Below, piece after piece: positions 46,350 to 54,383 of a stretch of 64,000 nt of DNA. Position numbers and translations under genes: made by a program. Within the stretch, counting starts at the first letter, position 1; each line of letters opens with the position of its first letter. The stretch is from Amycolatopsis thermophila (GTDB lineage Bacteria; Actinomycetota; Actinomycetes; Mycobacteriales; Pseudonocardiaceae), in NCBI RefSeq assembly GCF_030814215.1, contig NZ_JAUSUT010000001.1, positions 4,464,001 to 4,528,000 of the forward strand. The letters are read 5' to 3'. The notes beneath the pieces are model-generated. The model ran no database searches. It was not told the origin of the DNA and was given only the letters and a program-made list of their open reading frames with translations.

Positions 46350-47297
46350 TCAGCGGTGGCCATGGCCGCTGTCACCGTGGCCGGCCGCGGGTGGAGCGGC
46401 CGGGGTGGTGCCGGCGGTGGGCACCGTGAACTCGGCCGTGCGGACCTGACCCGCGTGCTGGAAATCCAGGAACAGCCGGTAGGTGCCGGCGGAGGGGACC
46501 TCGGCGTAGAAGGTCACGGTCGGTCCCGGCCGGGTCACCCCGTCGCCGGGTGCGCCGTCGGGGTGGACGTGGAGGTAGGCCAGGTCGCCTTCGCGCAGCG
46601 CGACCAGGTGCCCGTAGGCGCCGAGGTAGGGCTGCAGGTCGGTGACGTCGCGGCCGTCGCGGGTGACGGTGAGGGTCAGCTTGGACGTCCGGCCCGGCAC
46701 CAGGTCGCCGTCGAGGCGCACCTGGTAGCCGTCGACCCCGGCCACCCGCGAGGGCTGGTGAGCGCGGGGCTGGAAGTCGCCGGCCGCGGCCAGGTCGACG
46801 CCCAGGGTGGTGGCCTGGCCGCCGGTGGGGGTGAAGTCGGCGAAGGCGCGGTAGCTGCCTGCGTCGGCGACGGCCAGCGGCACGGTCCAGGTGCCGTCGG
46901 CCGCCATTTCCGGGTGCACGTGCTGGAACCCGGCGGTGTCGCGGCGCACCACGATGAGGTGCATGCGCTTGTCGTGCTCGACGTCGAACGCGGTGACGGC
47001 GTTGCCGTCGGGACCGGTGATCCGGAAGGAGAATGCGTTGGTGGTACCCGTGGTCAGCGTCGTGCTGGTGGGCGTGAGGGTGTAACCGCCCCTGGACGAC
47101 GCCAGCCCCGCGGGCAGGCCGGGCTGTGCGGTCTCCGCGACAGTGCCGCTGTGACTGTCCCCGTGCGCGGCGTCCTCGCCGCCGCGCGTGCCGGCTTCGC
47201 CGGTGACGGGACCGACAGCGGTGCCGATCGCCCAGGCGCCACCGGCGACCAGGACGAGCGCCGCACCGTAGGCGGAGAGCTTCCCTGCAGTGTTCAT
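46350..47297 (-). CDS. Membrane-anchored His-motif protein of the copper operon
   Basis: A 315-residue protein with an N-terminal signal/anchor ([23 protein letters not shown]) and an outward domain. Two similar metal-like motifs occur: H113...HVHP at 126-129, and H230...HVHP at 243-246, each with the pattern HL(I/V)-about 10 residues-HVHP, suggesting an internal duplication. The tail ends [10 protein letters not shown]. The fold looks like tandem beta-sandwich domains. It lies between copZ and copA (19 bases before copA), so an extracytoplasmic copper-binding role is likely; I know no named family. Confidence 0.8.
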   Translation of the reverse strand: MNTAGKLSAYGAALVLVAGGAWAIGTAVGPVTGEAGTRGGEDAAHGDSHSGTVAETAQPGLPAGLASSRGGYTLTPTSTTLTTGTTNAFSFRITGPDGNAVTAFDVEHDKRMHLIVVRRDTAGFQHVHPEMAADGTWTVPLAVADAGSYRAFADFTPTGGQATTLGVDLAAAGDFQPRAHQPSRVAGVDGYQVRLDGDLVPGRTSKLTLTVTRDGRDVTDLQPYLGAYGHLVALREGDLAYLHVHPDGAPGDGVTRPGPTVTFYAEVPSAGTYRLFLDFQHAGQVRTAEFTVPTAGTTPAAPPAAGHGDSGHGHR

Positions 47298-47321
47298 GAC
47301 ATTCCTGTCCTCGGGCCGCCG

Positions 47322-47528
47322 CTACGCGGTCAGCTGGTATCCGGCTTCTTCGACGGCGGCGCGCACCGCGTCGGTGGTGAGCTCCTGCTCGCTGGTGACG
47401 GTGACCGTGCCGGTGGGCAGATCCACCGCGACGTCGGTCACGCCGGGGATCTCGCCGACCTCCTCGGTCACCGAAGCCACGCAGTGCCCGCACGTCATGC
47501 CGGTCACGGTGTAGGTCTGCTGAGTCAT
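47322..47528 (-). CDS. copZ: Copper chaperone CopZ
   Basis: A 68-residue heavy-metal-associated domain with GMTCGHC (C13 and C16) binding Cu(I) and the ferredoxin-like fold: VTEEVGEIPGVTDVAVDL, TVTVTSEQ. It carries copper to the CopA ATPase. The ATG follows GAAGGGAAGAGACAG. It lies 21 bases after csoR and 24 bases before the secreted His-motif protein, within one operon. Confidence 0.92.
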   Translation of the reverse strand: MTQQTYTVTGMTCGHCVASVTEEVGEIPGVTDVAVDLPTGTVTVTSEQELTTDAVRAAVEEAGYQLTA

Positions 47529-47549
47529 CTGTCTCTTCCCTTCTCGTTG

Positions 47550-47831
47550 TCAGGAACGGACCAGCCGGGCGATGGCCTCGCTCGCCTCGCGCACCTTCGC
47601 GTCAGCGGTGTCGCCACCCACGGCGATCGCCTCGGCCACGCAATGCTTGAGGTGCTCGTCCATCAGCCCCAGCGACACCGACTGCAAGGCCTTCGTCGCC
47701 GCCGAGATCTGGGTCAGCACGTCGATGCAGTACTCGTCGTTCTCGACCATCCGCTGCAGCCCGCGGATCTGCCCCTCGATCCGGCGCAGCCGCGCCAGGT
47801 AGCCGTCCTTGTCACTGGTGTAGCCCCGCAT
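47550..47831 (-). CDS. csoR: Copper-sensing repressor CsoR
   Basis: A 93-residue all-helical repressor. The Cu(I) ligands C35, H60 and C64 match the C36-H61-C65 set of Mycobacterium tuberculosis CsoR. The surrounding RLRRIEGQIRGLQRMVE and DVLTQISAATKALQ segments are family signatures. ATG at 47831 follows GGAGGACGAACC. It releases its operator when copper rises, opening the csoR-copZ-copA operon. Two operator-like palindromes lie upstream at 47862-47915. Confidence 0.93.
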   Translation of the reverse strand: MRGYTSDKDGYLARLRRIEGQIRGLQRMVENDEYCIDVLTQISAATKALQSVSLGLMDEHLKHCVAEAIAVGGDTADAKVREASEAIARLVRS

Positions 47832-47861
47832 GGTTCGTCCTCCCTGCCCCGGCACTGCGGT

Positions 47862-47915
47862 GATACCCCCTGGTGGTATCCGCGCCGGTACGAGATTTAT
47901 ACCGCCCGGGGGTAT
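47862..47915. promoter_or_regulatory. Two CsoR operator-like palindromes
   Basis: GATACCCCCTGGTGGTATC (47862-47880) and ATACCGCCCGGGGGTAT (47899-47915) share the TACC-N-GGTA form typical of CsoR sites. Centres are 36 bases apart, about 3.5 turns. They lie 31-84 bases upstream of the csoR start. Beyond them, 47916-48240, I can support no gene. Confidence 0.75.
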
Positions 47916-48240
47916 GCGTGGTCAAGTGCCGGGTTCGCTGGAGGTGGTCAGCGACGCGCTGCGCCGGGAACCGTCCACATGACGGCGCTCTCCCCGGCGG
48001 GCATCCGCGTGAGCGTGGCGGGTCTGACGCTGTCCCAGCCGAAGGTGCCGAACGCGACGCGCACCATCACGGCGATGACGGAAAACCGGATAGCCTCGGG
48101 GATCAGGGCCGGCGCCGAGAGGATCTCCGTCCTCGCCACCCGCGGGGAAACCACGAAGGCCGCGCCGACCGCGGGCGAGCGAGAAGCGTGGGTGGCGGAC
48201 CGGGCACGGAAACAGCGGCCGGGACCCGCCGGGCGACGGG

Positions 48241-49258
48241 GCTAGATGTGCCGTTCGGTGAGGTTGGTGGCGCGGCTGGCTGGGGTGTTGCCGCCGATGC
48301 CGGTGTGGGGTCGGTGGTAGTTGTACCAGTGCAGCCAGTTGGGGAAGGCTGTTTGGCGTTGGGTTTGTGAGGTGTAGGGCTGGTGGTAGGCCCATTCGTC
48401 GAGCAGGGTGCGGTGGAAGCGTTCCACTTTCCCGTTCGTTTGGGGCCGCCAGGGGCGGGTGAAGCGGGGTGTGATGTGCAGGTCGGTGCAGGTGGTGTGC
48501 CAGGTGGTTTTGCGGTAGGCCCAGGCGTTGTCGGTCAGCACGCGCTCGATGGTGATGCCGTGGCTGGCGAACCAGGCGTGCGCGCGGCGTAGGAAGGCTG
48601 CGCAGGTGGCGGCTTTCTCGTCGGGCAGGGTTTCGGTGTAGGCCAGGCGCGAGTGATCGTCCAGGGCGGTGTGGAGGCAGAGGTAGCCGCCGCCGGCGGC
48701 GCGGGCCTGGTTGGCCCGGCCTTGGGCACGGCCCAGGACCTTGTGCCCACCACCGTCGGGGATGCGGCCGAGTTTCTTGACATCGACGTGTACCAGCTCG
48801 CCCGGAGTGGTGCGTTCGTAGCGGCGGATCGGCTCGCCGGTGGCGCGGTCACACGCGGCCAGCACCTGCAGCCCGTGGCGGCGCAGGATCGCATGAGCGG
48901 TCGAGGGCGCCACCCCAGCCCGAACCGACAGAGCCTCCACCTCAGCCGAGGTGCGGTTCGGGCTGTGATGCGGCCGGCTGGACCGGTCGTTCATCCCCGC
49001 CCGGCCGTGCTGCCGATAACGGACTGACCTGGAACCGCTCCGCCGCCCGACGCAGCGACCACCCCTGCTCCACGACACACCGGGCCAGCCGCAGCCGACC
49101 CGTGGGTGTCAACGGCGCGTTACGGTGGACCATCGAGGACCTCCTGGTGTTCGGGTGTCGATGTCGCCATCCACACCGAACCCGGAGGTCCTCACCCACA
49201 TCAAGATCATCCCAAGCGTGTCAGCCCATCACCAACGTCCCCGAACAGCGCAGCTAGA
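48241..49258. mobile_element. IS481-family insertion sequence with 6-bp target duplication
   Basis: The element spans 48247-49252 (1006 bases), flanked by GCTAGA at 48241-48246 and 49253-49258. This fits the NCTAGN target duplication known for IS481. The ends are imperfect inverted repeats: left TGTGCCGTTCGGTGAGGTTG, right (reversed) TGCGCTGTTCGGGGACGTTG. The transposase on the minus strand is broken by a frameshift and deletions, so the element is probably immobile. The target was the gap between the copper and molybdenum-hydroxylase operons. Confidence 0.88.
48242..49133 (-). pseudogene. IS481-type transposase, frameshifted
   Basis: The 5' piece (from about 49133) reads MVHRNAPLTPTGRLRLARCV, then VEQGWSLRRAAERFQV. 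The frame then shifts and continues RYRQHGRAGMNDRSSRPHHSP, NRTSAEVEALSVRAGVAPSTAHAIL, the rve integrase core GELVHVDVKKLGRIPDGGGHKV, ALDDHSRLAYTE, VLTDNAWAYR, and RPQTNGKVERFHRTLLDEW. The DDE residues are present. About nine codons seem lost at the frameshift, and the helix-turn-helix linker is shortened. The TAG stop (48242-48244) lies inside the duplicated target CTAG, not in the element itself. Confidence 0.82.
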
Positions 49259-49290
49259 CAGACGGCCCGGCGTCAGGGCAGGGATCGAAG

Positions 49291-49316
49291 GGCACGCGCG
49301 CCGGAGCGCGCGTGCC
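49291..49316 (-). terminator. Hairpin downstream of the molybdenum hydroxylase operon
   Basis: GGCACGCGCGC (49291-49301) and GCGCGCGTGCC (49306-49316) pair perfectly around a CGGA loop, about 77 bases past the stop of the large-subunit gene on the minus strand. Confidence 0.6.
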
Positions 49317-49392
49317 GCGGGCTGGGTGGCCTCGACAGCCGTGGGTGCGACTGCCGGGGCCACTCAGCCCGCCGCTCTCGCGACCGCCCAGA

Positions 49393-51564
49393 TCAGAGCA
49401 GGTCCTCGATCCGGATCGGGATGTGGCGGACCCGGATACCGGTGGCGTTGTGGACCGCGTTGGCGACCGCGGCCGCCACCCCCACCGTGCCGATTTCGCC
49501 GAGCCCGCGCGCCCCGAGGTCGTTGTGCAGCGTGTCGGGGTACTCGACGAACTGCACGTCGATGTCCGGGATGTCGGCGTTCACCGGGATCAGGTAACCC
49601 GCGAGGTCGGCGTTGGCGAACCGGCCGCTGGACTCCACCTCGAAGCCCTCGTGCAGCGCCGCCGACACGCCCCAGATCATGCCGCCCTTGAGCTGGCTGC
49701 GCGCCGCCTGGTCGTTGATGATCCGGCCGCCGTCGAAGACCCCGAGCATCCGCGACACCCGCGCCTCCCGCGTCAGGCGGTGCACCCGGACCTCGGCGAA
49801 CTGCGCGCCGAACGAGCTGAACGAGTGCTTCGTCATCTCCTCGCCGGGCGCCGACGAGCCGACCGCCGTCAGGCCCGGCCGTCCCACCGCCCGCAGCACC
49901 TCGCCGAAGGTCATGGTCCGGCCGTCGCCGTGGACCCGCCCGTCGGCGTAGCTGACCTCCTCACCGGCGAACGGTGCGCCAGGAGCGGAGGCCAGTGCGA
50001 GCAGCTCGTCGATCACCTGGGCGGCGCCCGCCATGATCGCCGTGCCCGCGCTGGCCGTGGCGGTCGAGCCGCCGGACATGCCTCCCGGCGGCAGCGCCGA
50101 GTCGCCGATCCGCGGCGTGACCCGGTCGGCGGGAACGTCCAGGGATTCGGCGCCCACCAGGGCCATCACGGTCAGCAGGCCGGTGCCCGGGTCCGCGCCA
50201 CTGGTCTGGACGTCCACGGTGTCGTCCGCGTTGAGGGTGATCCCGACCGACGCCGGGAACCGGAGCGCGGGGAACATCGCCACGGCCACACCCATGCCCA
50301 CGAGCCAGTCGCCGTCGGCGCGGCCACGCGGCTCGCGGTCGGCCCATCCGAACCGCTCGGCGCCGATGCGGAAGCACTCGTCCAGGTGCTTGCTCGACCA
50401 CTGCAGGTCCTTGCCCGGCGGCGCCAGCGAGTTGTTCCGCTGCCGCAGCTCGATCGGGTCCATCCCGAGCGCCTCGGCCAGCTCGTCCATCGCGCTCTCC
50501 AGCGCGAACGAGCCGGGAGCCTCACCCGGCGCGCGCATGAACGTCGTCGGCGGGAGGTTCAGCGGCACGATCCGCTGGCTGATCGCCAGGTTCCGCGTCG
50601 CGTACCACTCGCGCGACGTACCGTGCGAAGTCGGCTCGATGAACGACCGCGCGATGTCGGTGCTGCACCACGACTCGTGCCGCAGGGCGACCAGCGTGCC
50701 GTCCCACTCCGCGCCCAGGGTGATCCGCTGCACCGTCGCCGCCCGGCCCGCCGTCGCGGTGAAGACCTGCTCCCGGGTCAGCGACGCCTTCACCGGCCGG
50801 CCGAGCGCCCGCGACGCGGCGGCCGCCAGGAACGCGGGCGCCGAGGTGCGGCCCTTGCCGCCGAAGGCGCCACCCACGAAGGGGTTCACGGCCCGCACCG
50901 CCGACGGCTCCAGCCCGAGCGCCATGGCCAGCTCCGCGGCCTGCAGGTGGGCACCCTGGTTTCCACTGTAGACGGTGAGCTCGCCCGGTTCCCACACGGC
51001 GACCGCCGAATGCGGCTCCATCGGGGTGTGGTTCTGCGGTGCGGTGCGGTAGGTGGCGTCGACGACCACCGGGCTGGCGGCGAACGCGTCCTCGATCGAG
51101 GCGACGCCGTCCTCCAGCACGGTGAGCGACGGCGGCGCGTCCACGTGCCCGGGTGCCGCCTCCACCGCGGTGTCCAGCCCGTCCTCCAGGGACGTCAGCG
51201 CGGGAAGCTCGCGGTAGGACACCTCGACGAGCATGGCGGCGTCCCGCGCCTGCTCGAACGTCTCCGCCACGACGAACCCGATCGGCTGGCCGACGTGGTC
51301 GACCTTCTTCTCGCGCAGGGGCACCCACGTCTCGCCGAACATCGGCGTCGTCACCGGGTTCAGCGCCAGCGGGTCGAAGGGGGAGTACACGCCGAGCACG
51401 CCCGGGGCACTCTTGGCCGCGGTGACGTCCATGCTCGCGATTTCGCCGTGCGCGATGGTGCTGACCACGACGTAGCCGTACACCATGCCGGGGAAATTGT
51501 GGTCCACCCCGTACTTCGCGTCGCCGGTGACCTTCAGCGGCGCGTCCAGCCGTGCGGGCATCAT
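49393..51564 (-). CDS. Molybdenum hydroxylase large subunit (xanthine dehydrogenase/PaoC type)
   Basis: A 723-residue molybdopterin-cytosine-dinucleotide-binding subunit. It opens RLDAPLKVTGDAKYGVDH; further landmarks are PFVGGAFGGKG, FMRAPGEAPGSFALESAMDELA, and the catalytic glutamate in GARGLGEIG near the C-terminus. Length and order match the YagR/PaoC aldehyde oxidoreductase branch. It hydroxylates aldehydes or N-heterocycles with water as oxygen donor. The ATG overlaps the FAD-subunit stop (ATGA) and GAGGGGAGCC precedes it. No cofactor-maturation (XdhC) gene is adjacent. Confidence 0.9.
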   Translation of the reverse strand: MMPARLDAPLKVTGDAKYGVDHNFPGMVYGYVVVSTIAHGEIASMDVTAAKSAPGVLGVYSPFDPLALNPVTTPMFGETWVPLREKKVDHVGQPIGFVVAETFEQARDAAMLVEVSYRELPALTSLEDGLDTAVEAAPGHVDAPPSLTVLEDGVASIEDAFAASPVVVDATYRTAPQNHTPMEPHSAVAVWEPGELTVYSGNQGAHLQAAELAMALGLEPSAVRAVNPFVGGAFGGKGRTSAPAFLAAAASRALGRPVKASLTREQVFTATAGRAATVQRITLGAEWDGTLVALRHESWCSTDIARSFIEPTSHGTSREWYATRNLAISQRIVPLNLPPTTFMRAPGEAPGSFALESAMDELAEALGMDPIELRQRNNSLAPPGKDLQWSSKHLDECFRIGAERFGWADREPRGRADGDWLVGMGVAVAMFPALRFPASVGITLNADDTVDVQTSGADPGTGLLTVMALVGAESLDVPADRVTPRIGDSALPPGGMSGGSTATASAGTAIMAGAAQVIDELLALASAPGAPFAGEEVSYADGRVHGDGRTMTFGEVLRAVGRPGLTAVGSSAPGEEMTKHSFSSFGAQFAEVRVHRLTREARVSRMLGVFDGGRIINDQAARSQLKGGMIWGVSAALHEGFEVESSGRFANADLAGYLIPVNADIPDIDVQFVEYPDTLHNDLGARGLGEIGTVGVAAAVANAVHNATGIRVRHIPIRIEDLL

Positions 51565-52520
51565 CGGCTCCCCTCGGTGACTTCGAGCAGGGCGCGGACG
51601 ATCGTCCGCGGCAGCAACGACAGCTTGAAACCGTTCTCCGGCAACGGTTCGGCGCCTTCGACGGCGAGCGATGCCGCCTGCGCGAACGACTCCTCCGTCG
51701 CGGGCGCGCCGCGCAGGGCCGCCTCGACGGCCGGCAGCCGCCAGGGCACGGTGGCCACGCCACCGACGGCGACCCGCGCGTCGGCGACCACCCCGTCCCG
51801 CACGTCCACGGCGACCGCCGCGGAACAGAGCGCGAATTCGTACGACTGCCGGTCGCGCACCTTGACGTACGTCGAACGGTCGGCCCAGTCCAGTCGCGGC
51901 ACGACGACCTCGGTGATCAGCTCGCCCGTGTGCAGGTCGTGCTCGACCTCGGGGGTGTCGCCGGGAGTGCGGTAGAAGTCGGTCAGCTTGACAGCCCGCT
52001 CCCCGTGCGGCCCGCGGAGCCGGACCTCGGCGTCGAGGGCGACGAGGGCGACCGCCACGTCGCTGGCGTGCGTGGCGACGCACTTCTCGCTCGTGCCGAG
52101 CACGGCGTGCATCCGGTTCGCGCCGGTGATGGCGGGGCAGCCGCTGCCGGGGACGCGCCGGTTGCACGGCGTGGTCACGTCCCGGAAGTACGTGCACCGC
52201 GTGCGCTGCATCAGGTTCCCGCCGATGCTGGCCATGTTGCGCAGCTGCTGGGAGGCGCTGAGCAGCAGCGCGCGGGAGATCGCCGGGTACACGCCGGGGT
52301 GCGCCGCGATGTCGGCCATCCGCTCGAGCGCGCCGATCCGCAGCCCGTCGCCGGTCTCGATGCCGCGCAGCGGGAGCCCGTTGATGTCCAGCACGTGCTG
52401 CGGCGTCAGGACGTTGAGCTTCATGAGGTCGACGAGCGTGGTGCCGCCGGCCAGGAAGGTGCCGGACGAGCCCAGCGCGTCGCCGACGGCTGCCGGGGCG
52501 GTCAGCTCAAAGGGTCGCAT
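51561..52520 (-). CDS. Molybdenum hydroxylase FAD subunit with extra [4Fe-4S] site (PaoB type)
   Basis: A 319-residue FAD subunit: FLAGGTTLVDLMKLNV binds FAD, and ASIGGNLMQRTRC leads into an insert with C109, C119, C128 and C147 (TRCTYFRD, TTPCNRR, GSGCPA, SEKCVATH). In E. coli PaoB the same insert holds a [4Fe-4S] cluster, so this subunit probably does too. It passes electrons from the iron-sulfur subunit to its acceptor. It overlaps both neighbours by a few bases, showing one operon of Fe-S, FAD and Mo subunits. Confidence 0.9.
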   Translation of the reverse strand: MRPFELTAPAAVGDALGSSGTFLAGGTTLVDLMKLNVLTPQHVLDINGLPLRGIETGDGLRIGALERMADIAAHPGVYPAISRALLLSASQQLRNMASIGGNLMQRTRCTYFRDVTTPCNRRVPGSGCPAITGANRMHAVLGTSEKCVATHASDVAVALVALDAEVRLRGPHGERAVKLTDFYRTPGDTPEVEHDLHTGELITEVVVPRLDWADRSTYVKVRDRQSYEFALCSAAVAVDVRDGVVADARVAVGGVATVPWRLPAVEAALRGAPATEESFAQAASLAVEGAEPLPENGFKLSLLPRTIVRALLEVTEGSR

Positions 52521-52959
52521 CGGCCCTCCTCGCCTGCTCGACGGCCTTGACGATGTTCGGGTACGCCGAGCAGCGGCAGAGGTTGCCCGACATGAACTCC
52601 CGGACGTCGTCGACGTCCTGCTCGATGGCGGCGACCGCGGACATGATCTGCCCCGGCGTGCAGAACCCGCACTGCAGGGCGTCCTGATCGGCGAAGGCCC
52701 GTTGCACGGGGTGCAGTTCGTCCCCTGTGGACAGTCCTTCCACGGTGGTGACCGGTGCGGTCACGGTGGCGGCGAGCGTGAGGCACGCGAGCACGGGCCG
52801 GCCGCCGACGTGCACCGTGCACGCCCCGCATTGACCGCGGTCGCAGCCCTTCTTCGGTCCGGTGACCCCGAGCCGCTCGCGCAGTGCGTCGAGCAGCGTC
52901 ACGCCGGGGTCGGCGCTCAGGTGTTCGGGGTGGCCGTTCACTTCGAGTGAGATGTCCAC
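52507..52959 (-). CDS. Molybdenum hydroxylase [2Fe-2S] subunit
   Basis: A 150-residue subunit with two [2Fe-2S] sites: the plant-type cluster C39, C44, C47, C59 (KKGCDRGQCGACTVHV) and the helical cluster C97, C100, C128, C130 (QCGFCTPGQ, GNLCRCSAYP). It carries electrons from the molybdenum centre to FAD. Unlike PaoA it has no twin-arginine leader, so the enzyme is cytoplasmic. First gene of the operon; operator boxes at 52992-53041 lie between it and the divergent TetR gene. Confidence 0.92.
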   Translation of the reverse strand: MDISLEVNGHPEHLSADPGVTLLDALRERLGVTGPKKGCDRGQCGACTVHVGGRPVLACLTLAATVTAPVTTVEGLSTGDELHPVQRAFADQDALQCGFCTPGQIMSAVAAIEQDVDDVREFMSGNLCRCSAYPNIVKAVEQARRADATL

Positions 52960-52991
52960 TGATCTCTTCCCTGGCAGGGTGGTGGGTGAAG

Positions 52992-53041
52992 CGGATAAGA
53001 ATCCGTTTGAACTGTGATCGAACGTATCGGATTACAATCCG
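52992..53041. promoter_or_regulatory. Paired CGGAT-N4-ATCCG operator boxes
   Basis: CGGATAAGAATCCG (52992-53005) and CGGATTACAATCCG (53028-53041) are near-identical 14-base palindromes with centres 36 bases apart. They lie between the molybdenum hydroxylase operon (start 52959) and the TetR gene (start 53127), one site toward each promoter. Confidence 0.75.
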
Positions 53042-53126
53042 CTTCGCAACGAACGGTACCCGCGGAGTTGCTCCAGGCCGGCGGGTTAACGTGGGTCGCC
53101 GGCACCGGACAGGGCGAGGAGGGACC

Positions 53127-53696
53127 ATGACGACGGGTTCGGTCAGCCCGCGGCGTGCCGACACCCGCCGCAACCACGAACGCATCCTCACCGTCGCGAC
53201 CGAGGCCCTCGCCGAGTCGTCCGAGGTGTCGTTCAACGCGATCGCCAAACGCGCCGGGGTCGGCGTGGGCACGGTGTACCGGCACTTTCCGACGCCGGCG
53301 GACCTGATCCTGGCCGTCTACGAGCGCGAGGTGCGGCACCTGGTCGACGTCGTGCCGGAGCTGCTGGAGCACGCCGGCCCGGCCGGGGCGTTCCGCGCCT
53401 GGGTGACCGGCCACCTGGCGCCGTACATGATGACCAAGCGCGGACTGGCGAAAGCGCTGGCCGCGGCGACGGCGCAGCGGGGCACGCTGCCGCCCACCGC
53501 CGTCCAGTCCATCCGGGGGGCGATGAAGGCCCTGCTGGCCGCCAACGTCGAAGCCGGCCTGGTGCGGCCGGGAATCGACGCCGAGACGGTGATGCGCAGC
53601 CTCCTGGGCCTGCTGCACCTCAACCCCGACGGCGACTGGCGACGCGAGACGACCGAGCTGGTCGAGCTGGTGTGGCGGGGCATCCGCGCGGACTGA
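53127..53696 (+). CDS. TetR-family regulator of the molybdenum hydroxylase operon
   Basis: A 189-residue TetR protein: RRNHERILTVATEALAESS, helix-turn-helix VSFNAIAKRAGVGVGTVYRHFPTPADLIL at residues 34-62, and a C-terminal ligand domain of the SCO-type with HLAPYMMTKRGLAKALAAA. ATG at 53127 follows GAGGAGGGACC. It is divergent from the Mo-hydroxylase genes; paired CGGAT boxes between them are its probable sites. Confidence 0.88.
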   Translation: MTTGSVSPRRADTRRNHERILTVATEALAESSEVSFNAIAKRAGVGVGTVYRHFPTPADLILAVYEREVRHLVDVVPELLEHAGPAGAFRAWVTGHLAPYMMTKRGLAKALAAATAQRGTLPPTAVQSIRGAMKALLAANVEAGLVRPGIDAETVMRSLLGLLHLNPDGDWRRETTELVELVWRGIRAD

Positions 53697-53738
53697 GGTC
53701 CCGGCCGGCCGGTGCGAGGTAGCCCGGGGCGGGCGCCG

Positions 53739-54098
53739 TCATCCCGGGCCACCGGGGTGGGCGAGGTCGTAGGCACGGGACACCTTCTGGGGGACGACCA
53801 TCCGCCACGCGTCCACGACCAGCTCGCGCGCCTCGGCCGGCTCCAGGGCGGCCAGCTCGGCGCGGACCCAGTTGAACCGCATGTCCGACGCCGACGGCAG
53901 CCGGAACTTCTCCGGTTCGCCGGCGACGAGCGCGGCGCGCTCCTCCTTCGGGAACGCGAACTCCATCACCGTTTCGTCGCGGGAGAACGCGACGTAGACG
54001 ATCTGCTTGACCCGGAACTTCAGCCGGCCGCGCACGTAGACCGGATAGGAGCGCTCCAGCTGCGACCCCAGTGCGAGAACGTCCTCGACCACCGCCAT
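53739..54098 (-). CDS. MmcQ/YjbR-family protein
   Basis: A 119-residue YjbR-like protein: LGSQLERSYPVYVRGRLKFRVKQIVYVAFSRDETVM in pieces, EFAFPKEERAALVAGEPEKFRLP, and MRFNWVRAELAALEPAEARELVVDAWRMV, with the CyaY-like fold of this family. Its role is unknown; some members bind DNA. ATG at 54098 follows GAGGTACGTG and starts the conserved part; the frame above is spurious. The next 285 bases, 54099-54383, hold only a GC-rich hairpin. Confidence 0.82.
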   Translation of the reverse strand: MAVVEDVLALGSQLERSYPVYVRGRLKFRVKQIVYVAFSRDETVMEFAFPKEERAALVAGEPEKFRLPSASDMRFNWVRAELAALEPAEARELVVDAWRMVVPQKVSRAYDLAHPGGPG

Positions 54099-54345
54099 CA
54101 CGTACCTCCTCACGCGGGACGAAGGCAGGCCGAGCCCGGGATACCGGCCGTCCCGGGGCGTGCCCACCACCGTATCGCCACGGACGCGGTCGGGCCGGGT
54201 GCGGGAACACCGGCGCGTCGCCGGCCTGCCCGGGACCGACCAGAGCGATGCCAGGTCCAGATCCGCGACACGACCGCCACCATCCCGACAACCAGCCACG
54301 ATCTTTGTCAGACACGCCCTGGGCGTCCCGGCGGCCGGCAACACC

Positions 54346-54368
54346 GGGCCGGGTGGGCCGCCCGGCCC
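54346..54368 (-). terminator. GC hairpin downstream of hyuB
   Basis: GGGCCGGG (54346-54353) and CCCGGCCC (54361-54368) pair around a 7-base loop, 15 bases beyond the hyuB stop on the minus strand. It is a candidate terminator of the hyuA-hyuB transcript; no T-run follows. Confidence 0.45.
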
Positions 54369-54383
54369 GCCCGGCCCGCTGTC

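Noticed and set aside
47948-48154. Possible short membrane protein or fragment between the CsoR operators and the IS element (minus strand)
   Set aside because: A 68-codon frame with a weak hydrophobic stretch and no recognisable family; no continuation was found on the far side of the insertion.
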